A stretch of 64,000 bases of DNA from Emticicia oligotrophica DSM 17448 (GCF_000263195.1 NC_018748.1:3100001-3164000), one strand, 5' to 3'; shown: positions 34,926 through 44,542, counted from the first letter of the stretch. Numbers and translations are program-made. The notes: a model not told the origin generated them from the letters alone.

Positions 34926-35450
34926 ATGAAAACCTCAACTGTTTTGATGGTTTGGGCTTTGCTATTGTGTTCTGCAAAAAGCTTTGCTCAAAAACCTGAT
35001 ACCTTATATGCAAAAAAAGGATTTTGGAAAACAGCCATTTACAAAGATTCAAATAAACTCACGAGCAGAGAAGTATTGGTTTTGTATGGCGATACGTGGG
35101 CTCCGAAAGTCAAATACAAATGGTCTAATATTATAAGGCCAACAGGAGGAGTAGCAATGGTGGGCGGAATAGGATTGATAGCCGTAGGCGTGAAGGGTTT
35201 AGATGTGATTACCGTAGTTGAGGGTAAACAAACGAAATACACACTTAGGAGTTTGCCACAAATGGCCGCCGGAGCGGGCTTATTAGTATTAGGTTTTAAT
35301 ATGGTTCTTTCATCGAATTTATTAGTTAAAAATTCAGTGGATGTTTATAACCACATGATTAATTCGAGTAAAAAAATGAGCTATATTGATAGAGTTCGAT
35401 TAGGCATTACAAATAATAACTCAATAGGAGTGATAGTTTCTTTGAAATAG
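34926..35450 (+). CDS. Exported membrane-associated protein of unknown function (paralogue 1)
   Basis: A 174-residue protein with a cleavable signal peptide (residues 1-21, ending SFA-Q). Two hydrophobic stretches follow (about 76-95 and 118-138). Landmarks shared with the next gene are DTLY, IYKD, KYKWSNI, GGIGL, RSLP and the DVYN near the end. No known family recognised. It lies 35 bases after the RelA/SpoT stop, so it may be expressed by read-through. Possibly an envelope protein. Confidence 0.7.
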   Translation: MKTSTVLMVWALLLCSAKSFAQKPDTLYAKKGFWKTAIYKDSNKLTSREVLVLYGDTWAPKVKYKWSNIIRPTGGVAMVGGIGLIAVGVKGLDVITVVEGKQTKYTLRSLPQMAAGAGLLVLGFNMVLSSNLLVKNSVDVYNHMINSSKKMSYIDRVRLGITNNNSIGVIVSLK

Positions 35451-35517
35451 TCTTAACTATAATTTATCCCCACTTACTTGTCAAGCTTATAAGGCTTGGC
35501 TTATTCTTGAAATTCAA

Positions 35518-36048
35518 ATGAAAAAATACATTTTTTTTATAATTATCTTTTTTTTATCAGTTCTAAATACTTTTGCTCAAACAACGCAGGATACACTTTA
35601 TCCGAAAAGGGTATTTATCACTACCAAAATTTACAAAGACGGTATAAAACTTTCTACCCAAAGAGTAACCGATATATTCATGTTTAAAGGTACTGAGCAA
35701 TCTTTAATTAAATATAAGTGGTCTAACATTCTAAAACCGATAGGTCCAGTGGTTACAATTGGAGGAATAGGTTTGGCATATGTGGCATTAAAAGGAAAAG
35801 ACGCCACAAGTATAGTAGATGGAAAAGTTGTCGAATACAAAATTCGTAGTCTTCCTAAACTACTCATAGGAATAGGGTTAGTTGCAGGTGGACTAAGTAT
35901 GATAGAGTCTTCCAATGAACTGGCCCAACACGCTGTTGATATCTACAACTCAAAAGAAAGAAAGAAAAAGAAAGTAAGTGTGATTAATAACATTCAATTT
36001 GGACTAACAGATAGTCACTTAATAGGCTTTAATTTAAATCTAAATTAA
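35518..36048 (+). CDS. Exported membrane-associated protein of unknown function (paralogue 2)
   Basis: A 176-residue protein homologous to its upstream neighbour: signal peptide (1-20, ending TFA-Q), two hydrophobic stretches, and shared DTLY, IYKD, KYKWSNI, GGIGL, RSLP and DIYN motifs. The pair probably arose by tandem duplication and then diverged. Function unknown. A terminator follows at 36074-36101. Confidence 0.7.
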   Translation: MKKYIFFIIIFFLSVLNTFAQTTQDTLYPKRVFITTKIYKDGIKLSTQRVTDIFMFKGTEQSLIKYKWSNILKPIGPVVTIGGIGLAYVALKGKDATSIVDGKVVEYKIRSLPKLLIGIGLVAGGLSMIESSNELAQHAVDIYNSKERKKKKVSVINNIQFGLTDSHLIGFNLNLN

Positions 36049-36073
36049 AGATTAATATTCTTAAGATACCCTT

Positions 36074-36101
36074 AAAGCACCATCTATTCTTGGTGCTTTT
36101 T
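36074..36101 (+). terminator. Intrinsic terminator after the paralogue pair
   Basis: AAAGCACCA, 8 bases, TGGTGCTTT then further T residues: a 9-base stem with GC core. Confidence 0.8.
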
Positions 36102-36225
36102 GTATTTATCGAAGACTTTATAGAAAAAAATATAGCTAATTGCTTCATTATATTTTTAAATGATGATAGTTCTGTATTTTATTAGTAATTTTATCCTAAA
36201 ATCATAGTCAAACGCATTTAGTAAA

Positions 36226-36699
36226 ATGGTTTCTAATCCTTCAAATTTTGAAGCAGCAAAAAGTATCTTTACGGCTTATTTGGAAACAAAATTGCTTCGT
36301 AAAACGCCCGAAAGGTACGCTATTTTAGAAGAAATTTATTCGAGAAATGACCATTTTGAGGTCGAGGATTTATATATTTCTATGAAAAATAAGAAATATC
36401 AAGTAAGCCGTGCCACGGTTTATAATACCCTTGATTTATTGGTTGAGTGTGATTTGGTAAAAAAGCATCAGTTTGGTAAGAACTTAGCTCAATACGAAAA
36501 AGCCTATGGCTCGAAACAACATGACCACCTCATTTGTGTAGATTGCCATAAAGTAATGGAATTTTGTGACCCACGAGTACAAAATATCCAAAATATGGTT
36601 GGTGATATGCTGAAATTTAAAGTGATGCATCATTCGTTGATTTTCTATGGAACTTGCGAACGAACAGATTGCGAGCACAAAACCAAAGAAGCTTCTTAA
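36226..36699 (+). CDS. Fur family transcriptional regulator
   Basis: A 157-residue Fur/PerR-type regulator with an N-terminal winged helix (about 20-90, with [15 protein letters not shown] recognition helix) and a C-terminal dimer domain with structural zinc cysteines: CVDC (about 101-104) and the C-terminal GTCERTDC. Whether it responds to iron, zinc or peroxide cannot be told from these motifs alone. It stands 109 bases ahead of purA on the same strand. Confidence 0.9.
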   Translation: MVSNPSNFEAAKSIFTAYLETKLLRKTPERYAILEEIYSRNDHFEVEDLYISMKNKKYQVSRATVYNTLDLLVECDLVKKHQFGKNLAQYEKAYGSKQHDHLICVDCHKVMEFCDPRVQNIQNMVGDMLKFKVMHHSLIFYGTCERTDCEHKTKEAS

Positions 36700-36807
36700 T
36701 CTCAAAAGTTTTGAAAGCGAGATGATGATTTTAGTTGTTGAAAATAAATACTTAGTTTTATTCGTAGAATAAGGTAATTCTACATTCTTAATTCTTACAA
36801 TTTCAAA

Positions 36808-38073
36808 ATGGTTGACATTCTTTTAGGCTTACAGTGGGGCGATGAAGGCAAAGGCAAAATTGTTGATGTACTTGCTCCAGATTATGAAGTAGTTGCACGT
36901 TTTCAAGGAGGACCCAATGCCGGTCATACACTCGAATTCAACGGTTTCAAACACGTATTGCACCAAATTCCATCGGGTGTTTTTCGCCCAGATTGTTTGA
37001 ATATCATTGGTAATGGTGTTGTGCTCGACCCCATTATTTTCAAAAAAGAAATTGATGGTTTAGGTAAATATAACCTTGATTTGAAGAAAAATTTAGTTAT
37101 TTCTAAGAAAACAGCCATCATTATTCCTACGCATCGTTTGCTCGATGCAGCTTATGAAAAAGCCAAAGGTGCAGCTAAAATTGGTTCTACTCTTAAAGGA
37201 ATCGGACCAGCGTATTCTGATAAAGTTGCTCGCCAAGGTCTTCGTTTGGGTGATATCGTTTCTCCAAATTTTGAAGAAAAGTACAAGTCTTTGGTTGAAA
37301 AACATACCCAAATCTTAGATTTTTACCAATTCGAGTATGATTTAGCGGAAGCGGAAAAAGATTTTTTTGCTGCGGTTGAATTTTTGAAAGAATTTAACTT
37401 ACAAGACACCGAATACGTAGTAAATCAATCTTTGAAAGATGGTCAAAAAATCTTAGCAGAAGGAGCTCAAGGCTCATTGCTCGATATTGATTTTGGTTCA
37501 TATCCGTTTGTTACAAGTTCGAATACGACCGCTGCTGGAGTTTGCTCTGGTTTGGGCGTTGCACCAAATACAATCGGTGAAGTTTACGGGATTTTTAAAG
37601 CGTATTGTACACGTGTGGGAAGCGGTCCTTTTCCAACCGAGTTAGATAATGATTTAGGTGAGAAAATTCGTCAAGAAGGACGTGAGTTTGGAGCAACTAC
37701 TGGTCGTCCTCGTCGTACTGGTTGGTTAGATTTACCAGCTCTTAAATATAGCATCATGCTCAATGGCGTGACTAAATTGGTGATGATGAAAGTAGATGTG
37801 CTTAATTTCTTAGATGAGATTAATGTTTGTACACATTATCGTTTGCCAGATGGAACCGTAACCGAACAAATGCCATTTGATTTAACTGATATTGAAGTAG
37901 AACCAATTTACACTACTTTTAAAGGTTGGAAATGCTCTTTGGAAGGTATGCGTTCGTTTAAGCAAATTCCTACCGAATTAGCTGATTACGTAAATTATTT
38001 GGAAAAAACACTCGAGGTGCCAATTAGCTTTATTTCTACTGGTCCTGACCGTGAAGAAATCATTTTACGTTAA
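36808..38073 (+). CDS. purA: Adenylosuccinate synthetase
   Basis: A 421-residue enzyme: GTP-binding QWGDEGKGK near the start (residues 9-17), catalytic D13 region, NAGHT segment, TLKGIGPAYSDK, and the C-terminal base-binding STGPDREE (residues about 410-417). It makes adenylosuccinate from IMP and aspartate with GTP. Length is normal. A terminator follows. Confidence 0.97.
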   Translation: MVDILLGLQWGDEGKGKIVDVLAPDYEVVARFQGGPNAGHTLEFNGFKHVLHQIPSGVFRPDCLNIIGNGVVLDPIIFKKEIDGLGKYNLDLKKNLVISKKTAIIIPTHRLLDAAYEKAKGAAKIGSTLKGIGPAYSDKVARQGLRLGDIVSPNFEEKYKSLVEKHTQILDFYQFEYDLAEAEKDFFAAVEFLKEFNLQDTEYVVNQSLKDGQKILAEGAQGSLLDIDFGSYPFVTSSNTTAAGVCSGLGVAPNTIGEVYGIFKAYCTRVGSGPFPTELDNDLGEKIRQEGREFGATTGRPRRTGWLDLPALKYSIMLNGVTKLVMMKVDVLNFLDEINVCTHYRLPDGTVTEQMPFDLTDIEVEPIYTTFKGWKCSLEGMRSFKQIPTELADYVNYLEKTLEVPISFISTGPDREEIILR

Positions 38074-38096
38074 TTAAGAAAAATGCTATTTGCTTG

Positions 38097-38137
38097 ATAA
38101 ATGTGCCTCGTTTTCTAAATGTGGCACATTTATTTTG
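38097..38137 (+). terminator. Intrinsic terminator after purA
   Basis: ATAAATGTGCC (38097-38107) pairs perfectly with GGCACATTTAT (38123-38133), then TTTTG. Confidence 0.8.
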
Positions 38138-38167
38138 TATGATATCTAAATGCTTATGGTGTAAAAT

Positions 38168-38187
38168 GACAGGTTTAAAGCCTGTTC
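38168..38187. repeat. Short palindromic repeat, GACAGG type (copy 2)
   Basis: GACAGG and CCTGTTC arms flanking a short centre (38168-38187). It resembles the perfect copy at 17972-17990 and lies before the psi-like gene. Confidence 0.5.
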
Positions 38188-38202
38188 AATAATACTAAAA
38201 CT

Positions 38203-38739
38203 ATGACTTCAAATCTTGCCAATTATCTTTTTAGTAACGAAACGCTCTATAAAAATGTAGTTTCCGATAGCCCTAAAGTTATGGAAACAAAACCTCATAT
38301 TGAGCCAAAAGTGCTTGTGCAAGAGCCAACTTCTACTCCAACTCAACTAGAGAAAGTTGTGAAACCTACCATTCCAACCCTCAAATTCCGAAATCAAGTT
38401 CTGATTTTAGCTGATACGATTTCAGATTCAGAAAAAGCATTATTGGTAAAGATTTTGGGTGCTATCGGACTAACAATTGAACAAGTAGATTTAATAGAAT
38501 TAAGTAAAGTACATATGCCTGATTATCAGACTTTTGTCTCACAAGCAATTACCAAAAAAGTAATTAGCTTTGGGGTAGGATTAGGGCGTTTGAACTGGAA
38601 TATTCTCCTAAATATTTATCAACCCAAACAGATAGCGGGTGTTGATTTTCTTCTTTCTGATGAACTGCGTGTGCTTGATACCAATCTCGAATTGAAAAAG
38701 GTACTTTGGGGAGCCTTAAAAGCAATGTTTAGTAATTAA
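38203..38739 (+). CDS. Possible DNA polymerase III psi-like (HolD-like) protein; otherwise unknown
   Basis: A 178-residue cytosolic protein. The N-terminal ~60 residues are low-complexity, Pro/Thr/Lys-rich (a probable flexible tail); the rest is alpha/beta. Segments VLILADTISDSEKALLV, AIGLTIEQVDLIEL and the C-terminal LRVLDTNLELKKVLWGALK resemble, in order, landmarks I recall in the E. coli psi clamp-loader subunit (VANDLPALTDP, TVSPDQVLQLTP, LRANPTARAALWQQI). The dnaX gene lies 460 bases downstream, separated only by a VOC gene on the other strand. The assignment is an inference; no known domain is certain. Confidence 0.45.
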   Translation: MTSNLANYLFSNETLYKNVVSDSPKVMETKPHIEPKVLVQEPTSTPTQLEKVVKPTIPTLKFRNQVLILADTISDSEKALLVKILGAIGLTIEQVDLIELSKVHMPDYQTFVSQAITKKVISFGVGLGRLNWNILLNIYQPKQIAGVDFLLSDELRVLDTNLELKKVLWGALKAMFSN

Positions 38740-39110
38740 ATTTGGCAAAGTTCAATAAAATTTCCATCGGGGTCATTCAAAAAAAGCTGTAATATGCCAT
38801 CTGGTCGTGCTTTTATTGGGAAATACTTTACTCCGTATTCTATCAAAACTTTTTCAGCTAAATAAACATCACTTACCTCCAAAGCAAAGTGATTGCTTCT
38901 TACGGGGGTAAAAGTTCGCTCTGGTTGACGACCTATCAAGTGGAGTTCTCGGCCATTTCCTAAATCGAACCAAATAACTGGGTAATCAAAATTAGGTGTT
39001 GGGATTTCTTTTAGATCAAGAATTTCTCCGTAAAACCTTCTACTTCTTTCTATTTCACTAATTTGCAAAGCCACATGATTAAAGGCTTTGATGCTTAATT
39101 TATTGCTCAT
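38736..39110 (-). CDS. VOC family protein (glyoxalase/bleomycin-resistance fold)
   Basis: A 124-residue VOC protein: AFNHVALQISEIERSRRFYGEILDL at the N-terminus, the second half VRSNHFALEVSDVYLAEK, and the C-terminal FLNDPDGNFIEL metal-ligand Glu motif. The His and Glu ligand positions are consistent with a metal-binding VOC enzyme; the substrate is unknown. The stop overlaps the psi-like gene stop by 4 bases (convergent). Confidence 0.88.
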   Translation of the reverse strand: MSNKLSIKAFNHVALQISEIERSRRFYGEILDLKEIPTPNFDYPVIWFDLGNGRELHLIGRQPERTFTPVRSNHFALEVSDVYLAEKVLIEYGVKYFPIKARPDGILQLFLNDPDGNFIELCQI

Positions 39111-39202
39111 TTTCTATTGTTTTTTCTTTCGCAAAAGTAAATAATTACATTGATTGAAAAGCCAAAAACACTTAGAATCCTAATTTTTTTGTAAATTGCA
39201 GC

Positions 39203-40999
39203 ATGGAAAAATTTGTTGTTTCGGCCCGAAAATACCGTCCTATCACTTTTGATACAGTCGTAGGTCAGTCGCACATCACAACTACTTTACAAAACGCCAT
39301 TCGAACCAATCATTTGGCTCAAGCTTTTTTGTTTTGTGGCCCACGTGGGGTAGGTAAAACAACTTGTGCTAGAATTTTGGCTAAAACCATAAATTGCCAA
39401 AATCTAACCGAAGATATTTCTCCTTGTAATGAGTGTGAATCTTGTAAGAGCTTCAACAACAATGCTTCTTTCAATATTCATGAGCTTGATGCGGCTTCGA
39501 ATAACTCAGTAGAAGATATTCGTAATCTGACTGACCAAGTACGTTTTCCTCCTCAATCGGGCAAGTATAAAATATATATCATTGACGAGGTTCACATGCT
39601 CTCGCAGGCAGCTTTCAATGCTTTTTTGAAAACCCTCGAAGAGCCGCCAAGTTATGCTATTTTTATTTTAGCAACTACGGAAAAACACAAGATTCTACCC
39701 ACTATTTTAAGTCGTTGTCAGATTTTTGATTTTAACCGTATTCAAATCAAAGACATTGCCGACCATTTGGCTAACGTAGCGACTAAAGAAAATATAAAAG
39801 CTGATTATCAGGCACTTGAGTTAATTGCTCAAAAAGCCGATGGTGGTTTACGTGATGCTCTTTCAATGTTTGATTTGAACGTAACGTTCTCTTCTGGAAA
39901 TGGACTAACGTATCAAGCGGTCTTAGATAATTTACATATTCTTGATTACGATTATTATTTTCAAATGACCGATGCTTTGGCAGAAAGTAAGGTTTCGGAG
40001 GCGTTTTTATTATTCAATGAAATTTTGGAAAAAGGTTTCGATGGTCATCAATTTGTTGTTGGTCTGAATGAGCATTTTCGTAATTTGATGGTAAGTAAAG
40101 ATCCACAAACCGTAAAACTTTTGCAAGTTGCTGAATCAATTCAACAACGATATATTGAGCAATCAGGGAAACTCTCGCTGGGTTATATCTTCTCATCATT
40201 GAGTATTGGTAGTCAGTTAGATATCAATTATAAATCGGCGAAAAACCAGCGTTTACATGTAGAAATTGGCTTGATGAAACTGGCACAGATTCAACAAGTT
40301 TTGAATTTGAGTGAACTTCCTAGTAGTGGGGAAGAAAAAAAAAATACTAATTCAGCTGTAAGAACGGAAACGATTTCTGAACAAAAACCGATTCCAGCGG
40401 CAGTTACACAAACAACTACTTCACAGGCTCCACCAAGTTATGTACCTACCGTACCAGTAGTTGGGCCTAAGAATATTTCGATGCCGAATATTCCGAGCCC
40501 TACACCGGGATTTCAGTCTGCTCGACCTTCGATGGCTTCTTCAAAGCTCCGCTCAACTGTTGATATCGAATCATCGGTTTTTAATCCAAAGACCAATGAG
40601 TCAGTTCCAAATAATAATGCCGATACTAATTTATTTAATTATAACGAACCGTTTACATTTGAAGCTGCCCAACAGGCTCTATTTGCTTTCGCTAATGAAA
40701 GCGATTTAGAAACTTTGCGGGTAATGCTTAAGCGAGATTTTGAGTTGAATGGTACTACTTTTCATTTGCATTTAGATAATCAAATTCAAATGGATACGCT
40801 TACACAAATCAAGCAGGACCTGGCTACTTTCTTGCGTCAGAGATTAAGAAATGTGTCGATACAAATTACAGCAGAAATGCTTGAAACAATCAGTGAGCGT
40901 AGGCCATATACCGCCCAAGAGAAGTTTGAATACTTAGCTAATAAAAATCCAGCCTTGTATGAATTGAGAGAAAAACTAGGTTTAGAACTAGTATTTTAA
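39203..40999 (+). CDS. dnaX: DNA polymerase III subunit gamma/tau
   Basis: A 598-residue clamp-loader ATPase. Walker A GPRGVGKT (46-53), zinc-binding cysteines C65, C75, C78 and C81, Walker B DEVH in IIDEVHMLS and the LSRCQ sensor segment are intact, followed by the helical domain. The C-terminal half (about 370-600) has a Pro/Ser-rich linker and a tau-like domain V. It loads the beta clamp and couples the polymerase cores. Ordinary length. A terminator follows. Confidence 0.96.
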   Translation: MEKFVVSARKYRPITFDTVVGQSHITTTLQNAIRTNHLAQAFLFCGPRGVGKTTCARILAKTINCQNLTEDISPCNECESCKSFNNNASFNIHELDAASNNSVEDIRNLTDQVRFPPQSGKYKIYIIDEVHMLSQAAFNAFLKTLEEPPSYAIFILATTEKHKILPTILSRCQIFDFNRIQIKDIADHLANVATKENIKADYQALELIAQKADGGLRDALSMFDLNVTFSSGNGLTYQAVLDNLHILDYDYYFQMTDALAESKVSEAFLLFNEILEKGFDGHQFVVGLNEHFRNLMVSKDPQTVKLLQVAESIQQRYIEQSGKLSLGYIFSSLSIGSQLDINYKSAKNQRLHVEIGLMKLAQIQQVLNLSELPSSGEEKKNTNSAVRTETISEQKPIPAAVTQTTTSQAPPSYVPTVPVVGPKNISMPNIPSPTPGFQSARPSMASSKLRSTVDIESSVFNPKTNESVPNNNADTNLFNYNEPFTFEAAQQALFAFANESDLETLRVMLKRDFELNGTTFHLHLDNQIQMDTLTQIKQDLATFLRQRLRNVSIQITAEMLETISERRPYTAQEKFEYLANKNPALYELREKLGLELVF

Positions 41000-41005
41000 A
41001 ATAAG

Positions 41006-41041
41006 AAAAAGTGCGGTAGCTGAGACTACCGCACTTTTTTT
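41006..41041. terminator. Bidirectional terminator between dnaX and the M28 peptidase
   Basis: 14-base perfect stem (41006-41019 with 41026-41039) with a 6-base loop, and A and T tracts on the two sides. Confidence 0.9.
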
Positions 41042-41043
41042 CA

Positions 41044-42288
41044 TTAGAAAGTAATTTTCAGTATAATTTTTTCTGCACCACGCTTGATTTCGGCATCAAT
41101 CGTTTGGCCTTTTTCAAATTTACCTAGTGCTTTCATGTATTCTTGTACATCATTGGTTGTGTTATCGCCCAATTTTAAGATAACATCACCTGTTTGTAAA
41201 CCCGCTTTTTCGGCTGGTCTTCCTTTGGTTACGCCATCTACTTTTACACCACCTTTATCAAAAGCATAGTCAGGAATAATACCCATGGTTACTTTAAAAC
41301 TACTGCGTGCATTGCCAGCATGCGGATTATTAGCTACTTGTATAAAATCAAGTTTGGGTGATTCATCAATTTTCTCAATAATACCTTTAGCTAGTTCTAA
41401 AACCTTTAGCTCGCCTTCATAATTGATTAAATTCGCATCATCGCTTGGCTTATGGTATTCTTGGTGAGCACCTGTAAAGAAAAACAATACAGGAAGATTT
41501 TTTAAGTAAAACGAAGTATGGTCTGAAGGCCCTACACCCGCAGAATCGACATTGTATTTAACTCCTTGATTTAGTGCTAATTGAGGCATATTTTTACCCC
41601 AAAAACTACTTGTACCCCAGCCTCCGATTGTTAAACCTTTGTCATCTCTGTATCTGCCAATCATATCCATATTTATCATACAGTTGACACTCTTTAGGTC
41701 AATTGTGGCATTATCTGCATAATATTTTGAGCCAATTAAGCCCAATTCTTCACCCGAAAATCCGATGAATAAGAAATTGTGTTTTTCTTTGATTTTGTTT
41801 TTGGCATAAAACTTCGCTAATTCAATCAATCCAGCTGTTCCAGAAGCGTTGTCATCAGCCCCATTATGAATCAAACCTGCCGAATTTGCTTCAAGCGAAC
41901 TCCCTTGGTCGCCTTTGCCGAGGTGGTCATAGTGGGCTCCAATCACAATGGTTTTATCTGAGCCATTATCTAAAAAGCCAACCACATTAGTAGCTTGTAC
42001 ATAACTTACGTTTGGGGGAAGCCCTTTTTTTGCAGGGAATTCTTGTAAATAGCTCCCTTTATCACCATAAGGTTTCAAACCTATTTTTTTGAATTGTTTT
42101 TCTAAGTAAGCGGCTGCTGTTTTGCCTCCCTCGGTGCCAGTTCCTCTTCCTTCTAATTTATCAGAAGCTAAATAAGAAATATGTTTTTTTAAATTATCAA
42201 CACTTTGAGCATGCACAAGATGTGTACAAACGATACCTAAAACAGCAGCATAGTAAGCTATTCTTTTCATAAGTAGATGTTTTTTCAA
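41044..42288 (-). CDS. Exported M28 family zinc peptidase with C-terminal PDZ domain
   Basis: A 414-residue protein with a signal peptide (about 1-27, ending HA-Q; start at 42288 or 42270). The M28 domain has zinc-ligand segments GAHYDHLGKG, NGADDNASGTAGL, GFSGEELGLIGS and the final HQEYHKPSDD. The C-terminal domain (about 330-414) has PDZ features: KGRPAEKAGLQTGDVILKLG. It probably cleaves N-terminal residues from peptides in the periplasm. Length is typical of bacterial M28-PDZ proteins. Confidence 0.92.
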   Translation of the reverse strand: MKKHLLMKRIAYYAAVLGIVCTHLVHAQSVDNLKKHISYLASDKLEGRGTGTEGGKTAAAYLEKQFKKIGLKPYGDKGSYLQEFPAKKGLPPNVSYVQATNVVGFLDNGSDKTIVIGAHYDHLGKGDQGSSLEANSAGLIHNGADDNASGTAGLIELAKFYAKNKIKEKHNFLFIGFSGEELGLIGSKYYADNATIDLKSVNCMINMDMIGRYRDDKGLTIGGWGTSSFWGKNMPQLALNQGVKYNVDSAGVGPSDHTSFYLKNLPVLFFFTGAHQEYHKPSDDANLINYEGELKVLELAKGIIEKIDESPKLDFIQVANNPHAGNARSSFKVTMGIIPDYAFDKGGVKVDGVTKGRPAEKAGLQTGDVILKLGDNTTNDVQEYMKALGKFEKGQTIDAEIKRGAEKIILKITF

Positions 42289-42422
42289 TTGATGAAGAAA
42301 AATTTTCCAATTCGAAGGCTAATATACTCACAAAATTGTTTGTATAGGTAAATACAAAAATCTCTTTTCTATTTAAACTTGTTTTTCTGTAAATTGTGAT
42401 TTTAAAATCTATCATCAGCAAA

Positions 42423-44072
42423 ATGAAAAAACTAATTTTACCCGTAGCCTGTTTATTTTCACTTACCTTAGGGGCTTTTATTTCTAAAGTAGCTGAGTTA
42501 CCTCCACTTACTGTTGATGTGGTTAACCAAGCTGAAAAAATCTTAGGAATTGATTTTACTGACGCCGAAGCCGATTCGATGCTCAATGATTTGAACGATA
42601 ATCGTAAGGATTTTGAGGCCATGAGAAAATTTCCTTTAGATAATAGTGTTTCTCCTGCACTTTATTTCAATCCATTGCCAGTTGGTTTTGAATTTGACAA
42701 AAATTATCAACCCTTTAAAGCTTCACAAATTGGTACCGTAAAGCTGCCAGCCAATCGCGATGATTTAGCTTTTTATTCAGTTAGAGAGTTAGGTGAATTA
42801 TTGCGTACAAAACAAATTTCATCGCTTGAGTTGACAAAATTTTTCTTGGAAAGACTAAAGAAATATGATGCTCAATTGCACTGTGTAGTTTCATTTACTG
42901 AAGATTTAGCCTTGAAACAAGCAGCCCAAGCAGATGCAGAAATTAAGTCTGGAAAGTATAGAGGTTTTCTACACGGAATACCTTATGGAGCGAAAGATTT
43001 ATTGGCGGTGAAGGGCTATAAAACTACTTGGGGTTCTGTACCTTACAAAGACCAAATGATTGATAAAAATGCCACCGTTATTCAGCGTTTAGAAAAAGCG
43101 GGTGCGGTATTGTGTGCGAAACTTACGCTTGGTGAATTGGCCATGGGTGATGTTTGGTTTGGTGGTAAAACACTAAATCCTTGGGACTTAAAACGTGGTT
43201 CGAGTGGTTCGTCAGCAGGTTCTGCTTCTGCTGTTTCGGCTGGATTATTACCATTTGCTATTGGAAGTGAAACACTTGGTTCGATTGTTTCGCCTTCTAC
43301 TGAGTGTGGCACAACTGGTTTACGACCTACGTTCGGACGTGTACCTCGCACGGGTGCGATGGCTTTGAGTTGGAGTATGGATAAACTTGGGCCAATTTGT
43401 CGAACAGTTGAAGATTGTGCTCTTGTGCAAAATATTATTCAGGGTGTTGATAATCAGGATTTTACTTGTATGAACGCTCCTTTTAATTACGATGGCACAA
43501 AAGGTATTAAAGGAATGAAGATTGGGTATGTAAAAAGTGATTTCGAAAGAAAATATCCTAACAAAACTACCGATTCTTTAACCTTAACTATGCTGAAGAA
43601 ACTTGGTGCCGAATTAGTTCCGATTGAACTGCCTACATTACCTTCAAATGAAATTAGCTTTTTATTAGGTGTTGAAGCTGCCGCAGCATTTGATGAACTT
43701 ACTCGTTCGGGTAAAGATGATTTGATGGTACGTCAAGGTAAAAATGCTTGGCCAAATGCTTTCCGTTCTGCTCGTTTTGTACCTGCGGTTGAATATTTAC
43801 AAGCAAACCGCCACCGTACTTTATTAATTCAAGAATTAGATAAAACGCTTAAAGGTCTTGATGTTTACATAACGCCTTCGTTTAGTAAAAACCTAACGAT
43901 GACAAACCTAACTGGGCATCCATGTGTAGTTTTACCAAATGGTTTTCGCTCAGAAGGCCGTCCTGTAAGTATCACTTTTATGGGTAAACTATTCGGAGAG
44001 GCGAAGTTATTACAAGTGGCAAAAGCTTATCAAGATGCCACTGATTTTCATAAGAAAGATCCAAAATTATAA
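42423..44072 (+). CDS. Exported amidase-signature family amidase
   Basis: The frame opens with a GTG at 42396 but the ATG at 42423 is preferred: it gives a proper signal peptide (MKKLILPVACLFSLTLGAF). The 549-residue protein has the amidase signature: GAKDL catalytic lysine region, then GSSGSSAGSASAVSAGLLP with the cis-serine and nucleophile serine, and GSETLGSIVSPSTECGTTGLRP. It hydrolyses an amide bond in the periplasm; the substrate is unknown. A terminator follows (44090-44124). Confidence 0.88.
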   Translation: MKKLILPVACLFSLTLGAFISKVAELPPLTVDVVNQAEKILGIDFTDAEADSMLNDLNDNRKDFEAMRKFPLDNSVSPALYFNPLPVGFEFDKNYQPFKASQIGTVKLPANRDDLAFYSVRELGELLRTKQISSLELTKFFLERLKKYDAQLHCVVSFTEDLALKQAAQADAEIKSGKYRGFLHGIPYGAKDLLAVKGYKTTWGSVPYKDQMIDKNATVIQRLEKAGAVLCAKLTLGELAMGDVWFGGKTLNPWDLKRGSSGSSAGSASAVSAGLLPFAIGSETLGSIVSPSTECGTTGLRPTFGRVPRTGAMALSWSMDKLGPICRTVEDCALVQNIIQGVDNQDFTCMNAPFNYDGTKGIKGMKIGYVKSDFERKYPNKTTDSLTLTMLKKLGAELVPIELPTLPSNEISFLLGVEAAAAFDELTRSGKDDLMVRQGKNAWPNAFRSARFVPAVEYLQANRHRTLLIQELDKTLKGLDVYITPSFSKNLTMTNLTGHPCVVLPNGFRSEGRPVSITFMGKLFGEAKLLQVAKAYQDATDFHKKDPKL

Positions 44073-44089
44073 GCGATTATTGGGTTTAA

Positions 44090-44124
44090 AAAATCAGGCA
44101 CATCTCTAAGTTGTGCCTGATTTT
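44090..44124. terminator. Bidirectional terminator between amidase and thioesterase genes
   Basis: 13-base perfect stem (44090-44102 with 44112-44124), 9-base loop, A and T tracts at the ends. Confidence 0.85.
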
Positions 44125-44128
44125 AACT

Positions 44129-44533
44129 CTAAAAAAATGGAAGTAATCTATCCGTAATTTCCTTCGGGCAGGTTGCAATTCGATTGTTTGAAGTTTTGAC
44201 AAAAACTAAAGTAGTTTCGCCCGTATGTAAAAGTGTTTCTTGTTCATCAAATATTTCATAATTAAATATGATTCGCACTTTAGGCATTTCTTTAATAATT
44301 ACCCGAATCGTTACCAAATCATCGTATTTTGCAGGAGCAATGAAGCGTGATTTATTTTCATAAACGGGCATGATGATTCCTGTTTCTTCCAAATCTCGGT
44401 ATCGTAAACCCAATGAACGCAGGGCTTCAACACGACCAATTTCATAGAGTTTAGCGTAATTTCCGTAATACATATAACCCATTTGGTCTATATCGGCATA
44501 GCGAACTCGGTAATGATAATCGAATGAATACAT
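44129..44533 (-). CDS. Acyl-CoA thioesterase (YbgC/FadM hot-dog fold)
   Basis: A 134-residue hot-dog-fold thioesterase. YRVRYADIDQMGYMYYGNY (about 8-26) contains the conserved Asp and the Tyr-rich segment of the YbgC/4-hydroxybenzoyl-CoA family. It probably hydrolyses short or medium acyl-CoA esters. It starts 10 bases after the M61 gene stop on the same strand. Confidence 0.88.
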   Translation of the reverse strand: MYSFDYHYRVRYADIDQMGYMYYGNYAKLYEIGRVEALRSLGLRYRDLEETGIIMPVYENKSRFIAPAKYDDLVTIRVIIKEMPKVRIIFNYEIFDEQETLLHTGETTLVFVKTSNNRIATCPKEITDRLLPFF

Positions 44534-44542
44534 TTATTTTTA

